A DNA stretch of 7,625 bases, taken from the NCBI GenBank assembly GCA_029884515.1, contig JAOUHR010000079.1, positions 1 to 7,625 on the forward strand. Direction: 5' to 3'. The notes under the pieces are model-generated. The model worked only from the letters and a program-made list of their open reading frames with translations, was not told where the DNA came from and ran no database searches. The position numbers and the translations under genes were made by a program. This DNA comes from Gemmatimonadota bacterium. GTDB lineage: Bacteria; Gemmatimonadota; Gemmatimonadetes; Gemmatimonadales; Gemmatimonadaceae. Numbering within the stretch: the stretch's first letter is position 1; every line of letters starts with the position of its first letter. Positions 6,044 through 7,625 of the stretch are shown here, piece after piece.

Positions 6044-6411
6044 GACGTTCAGGCGGCCAGCGCGTGGTACTGGGGTTGGCGGCGCTCTTCGGCGCCGTTC
6101 CAATGGGCTTCGGCCTCATCCGCTTCTTCAGCACGGGCTCCGACGCGCGCAGCGTGTGGATGGCGTTCGCCGCGACGCTCTTCGCGATTGGCGTGCTGGT
6201 CGGCGGGATCGGCCGGCGGCGCTCGCGCCGCGAGGTGACCCGCCAGTCGGTCGTGATCCTGGTGGTCTCCACGCTGCTCGCCGGGGGCACCGCGTACATC
6301 TTCGGCGCGACCGCCGCGGCCGGCATCTGGATGGTCGCCGGCGGCTTCGGGATCTGCCTGGCGACCGCGAGTCTGCTCGTCGCGCTCTCGCGTCCGCGCG
6401 GGGGCGCCTGA
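6040..6411 (+). CDS. Small four-helix membrane protein, function unknown
   Basis: The ATG overlaps the stop of the preceding gene (ATGA), and the GAGGAGG sequence before it lies inside that gene's acidic tail codons. The 123-aa product has predicted membrane helices at about 8-29, 38-58, 70-90 and 93-116, with a basic cytoplasmic loop (GRRRSRREVTRQ, 58-69) between helices 2 and 3 and a basic C-terminus (SRPRGGA). The positive-inside rule puts both termini and the central loop in the cytoplasm. No catalytic or transport motif is visible. Its coupling to the preceding gene suggests that the two proteins are made together and may interact in the membrane; this is inference. Confidence 0.75.
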   Translation: MRRSGGQRVVLGLAALFGAVPMGFGLIRFFSTGSDARSVWMAFAATLFAIGVLVGGIGRRRSRREVTRQSVVILVVSTLLAGGTAYIFGATAAAGIWMVAGGFGICLATASLLVALSRPRGGA

Positions 6412-6518
6412 GCCAGCGAGCGCGCGACCGATGACGACGTGACCTGGCGCACAACGCGTTAACGAGGTGCCCACCTGGACGTCTGCCAGTCGAGTGACCT
6501 CCCACAAGCCAGCGAGCG
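6411..6518 (+). repeat. 12-bp direct repeat pair flanking the intergenic region
   Basis: AGCCAGCGAGCG occurs at 6411-6422, starting on the last base of the stop codon of the membrane protein gene, and again at 6507-6518, just before the start of the SGNH-like gene. Both copies are followed shortly by a CGATG (ATGs at 6431 and 6525). The first ATG opens only a three-codon frame before TGA. The pair may reflect a small duplication of the translation start region, or chance in GC-rich DNA. Confidence 0.5.
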
Positions 6519-6524
6519 ACCACG

Positions 6525-7460
6525 ATGCGGTACGCGTTCCCCAGCACCCTGCGACTGCTCCTGACGTCGAGCTTGGCCACGAGCCTCAGCTGTTCGCTCT
6601 TCACGGCCCCCGGTGACCAGCCAGCCGGGCTGGCGGACACCGATCAGCCCTTCCCGTTGGATCGCGCGAGCGCGGCCGGCGAGCCCGCCACCTACAAGGG
6701 CCTGCCGCTCCGCCTCACCGATACCGGCGCGCCGGCCGTCACCGCCGTGGACGGCCTCGTGGGCGTGGTGTGCGTCGGCATGAGCAACGCGAACCAGGAG
6801 TGCGCCGACTTCATCGGCCGCGTGACGACGGAGTACGCCGCCGCCGTGGACCCGTCGGTGCGCGTGGTGAACTGCGCCGTGGGCGGCCACGCGATCGAGC
6901 GCTGGATCGACACGCTGTACGACGCGACGCTCTGGGACGATTGCGTCGCCCGGAAGCTCCCCGCCGCCGGCCTGCGGCTCGACCAGGTACGCGTGCTCTA
7001 CCACAAGGCGGCGGACCAGTTCACGACGGGCGCGGGCGGCGCCGCCCTTCCCGTCTACCCCGCGGCGGGCAGCGACTACGAGAACTTCGGACGGAACCTC
7101 GACGCCTTCGCCGGCCGCGTGCGCGCGAAGTTCCCCGCGGTGCAGGCGGTCTACACCTCCTCCCGGAGCTACGGCGGCTTCGCCGGCAGTGCCGGGCGCG
7201 GCGAACCGCTGAGCTACGAGGAAGGCCACGCGCTCAACGGCTGGCTCCGCGACCACGCCGCGGTCGAGGGCGTGTGGTACGGGTGGGGCCCCTATCTCTG
7301 GGCGCCGGCCTGCGGCGGCGGACCCACGAACGGGGGAGGCGTCTGCTACGACCGCGCCGACTACGTCAGCGACGGGGTGCACCCGTCGGCCTCCGGCACG
7401 GCGAAGATGAGCGCGCTGCTGCACGCGCGGCTGCTCCGCGAGGCGTGGTACCGGCGCTAG
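6525..7460 (+). CDS. Exported SGNH-superfamily hydrolase-like protein
   Basis: This 311-aa protein has an N-terminal export signal (about 9-22) ending in SLSC at Cys23, an imperfect lipobox, so it may be a lipoprotein. A linker covers about 24-75. The SGNH fold follows. Block I is VGMSNANQE with candidate nucleophile Ser87, where Met86 replaces the Asp of the usual GDS motif. VNCAVGGHAIERW (116-128) supplies the block II glycine. TSSRSYGGFAGS (211-222) is a family-typical segment. WGPYLWA (254-260) comes next, and SDGVHPSASG (282-291) carries the Asp283/His286 pair of block V. I recall this SRxYGG / PYLWA / DGxHPS set in uncharacterised secreted proteins of soil bacteria. A carbohydrate or ester deacylase activity is likely by fold, but the substrate is unknown. 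Cys83, 93, 117, 140, 263 and 274 could form disulfides. The ribosome binding site before the ATG is weak (GAGCGA). Confidence 0.8.
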   Translation: MRYAFPSTLRLLLTSSLATSLSCSLFTAPGDQPAGLADTDQPFPLDRASAAGEPATYKGLPLRLTDTGAPAVTAVDGLVGVVCVGMSNANQECADFIGRVTTEYAAAVDPSVRVVNCAVGGHAIERWIDTLYDATLWDDCVARKLPAAGLRLDQVRVLYHKAADQFTTGAGGAALPVYPAAGSDYENFGRNLDAFAGRVRAKFPAVQAVYTSSRSYGGFAGSAGRGEPLSYEEGHALNGWLRDHAAVEGVWYGWGPYLWAPACGGGPTNGGGVCYDRADYVSDGVHPSASGTAKMSALLHARLLREAWYRR

Positions 7461-7471
7461 CTCCGTTTGTC

Positions 7472-7494
7472 CGCGGCATGGGGGAGATGCCGCG
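7472..7494 (+). terminator. Hairpin after the SGNH-like gene, terminator-like
   Basis: CGCGGCAT (7472-7479) pairs perfectly with ATGCCGCG (7487-7494) around a seven-base G-rich loop. It starts 11 bp after the stop codon at 7460. There is no T-tract behind it, so it may be a transcript-stabilising hairpin or a non-canonical terminator rather than a classic intrinsic one. Confidence 0.45.
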
Positions 7495-7508
7495 CGAAGC
7501 GGAACGCG

Positions 7509-7514
7509 TATATT
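7509..7514 (+). promoter_or_regulatory. Candidate -10 element for the last gene
   Basis: TATATT (five of six matches to TATAAT) is a rare AT-rich hexamer in this GC-rich context and lies 39 bp before the ATG at 7554. The position 17 bp upstream (7486-7491) overlaps the hairpin and has no good -35 match. Transcription would start near 7521, giving a leader of about 33 nt. Confidence 0.45.
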
Positions 7515-7553
7515 CGCCGGCGTCCCCTTTCCCGCCTCGGTGCAGGCCACCCG

Positions 7554-7625
7554 ATGTCACTCCGCCCGATCGTCCTCGCGCTCGCCGTCCTCACGACCGC
7601 GTCCCTCGACTTGCCCGCGCAGCGG
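7554..7625 (+). CDS. 5' end of an exported protein cut by the right edge
   Basis: An ATG at 7554 opens a frame of 24 codons to the window end. It reads as a typical signal peptide: MSLRP, a hydrophobic core IVLALAVLTTASL, then DLPAQR, the Ala-Gln type junction also seen in the M1 peptidase and DUF11-like protein here. A TATATT element upstream supports an independent transcription start. Only the signal peptide is visible, so the mature protein cannot be identified. Confidence 0.65.
   Translation, partial: MSLRPIVLALAVLTTASLDLPAQR

Noticed and set aside
5636..6103. N-terminal extension of the M1 peptidase by up to 156 codons
   Set aside because: The extension reads as Arg/Gln/His-rich non-coding sequence and would bury a clear signal peptide that begins at the ATG at 5635.
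6459..7550. A 363-codon minus-strand frame opposite the SGNH-like gene
   Set aside because: Its composition (Ala, Arg, Gly, Val, His repeats) is that of a shadow frame, while the plus-strand frame carries SGNH motifs.

Overview
The window is very GC-rich, with densely packed genes, frequent GTG starts and secreted proteins whose signal peptides end in an 'AQ'-type junction. Together with a secreted M1 peptidase of a style common there, this suggests an environmental bacterium of the Gemmatimonadota. That placement is inferred from sequence style only; there is no rRNA or other marker gene here.

Layout. (1) 1-562, minus strand: the first codons of a gene that runs off the left edge, preceded by a small secreted DUF11-like protein; the two look like one operon. 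(2) 563-852: a divergent intergenic region with a candidate promoter for the DUF11 gene. (3) 853-3619, plus strand: a string of small genes: a 77-aa membrane hairpin protein, a 54-aa basic disordered protein, a doubtful 75-aa ORF, a 266-aa exported protein with an SH3-like C-terminal part, and three small membrane or exported proteins (144, 97 and 139 aa). Good Shine-Dalgarno sequences and short gaps suggest that much of 1144-3619 is co-transcribed. (4) 3629-5635, minus strand: a complete secreted M1-family zinc metallopeptidase, convergent with the preceding gene across a 9-bp gap that contains a hairpin. (5) 5783-6411, plus strand: two small membrane proteins joined by an ATGA stop/start overlap. 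The region between them and the peptidase carries a near-perfect 16-bp palindrome. (6) 6525-7460, plus strand: an exported SGNH-superfamily hydrolase-like protein with a Gly-Met-Ser nucleophile motif, followed by a hairpin. (7) 7554-7625: a promoter-like element and the signal peptide of an exported protein cut by the right edge.

The common theme is the cell envelope: almost every recognisable product is exported or membrane-embedded. Only the M1 peptidase has a firmly assignable biochemical activity. The SGNH-like protein, the SH3-like exported protein and the DUF11-like protein can be placed at fold or family level. The small membrane proteins have no function I can name. I saw no tRNA, rRNA, CRISPR array, insertion sequence, phage gene or recognisable defence system, and nothing that clearly amounts to a new biological system.
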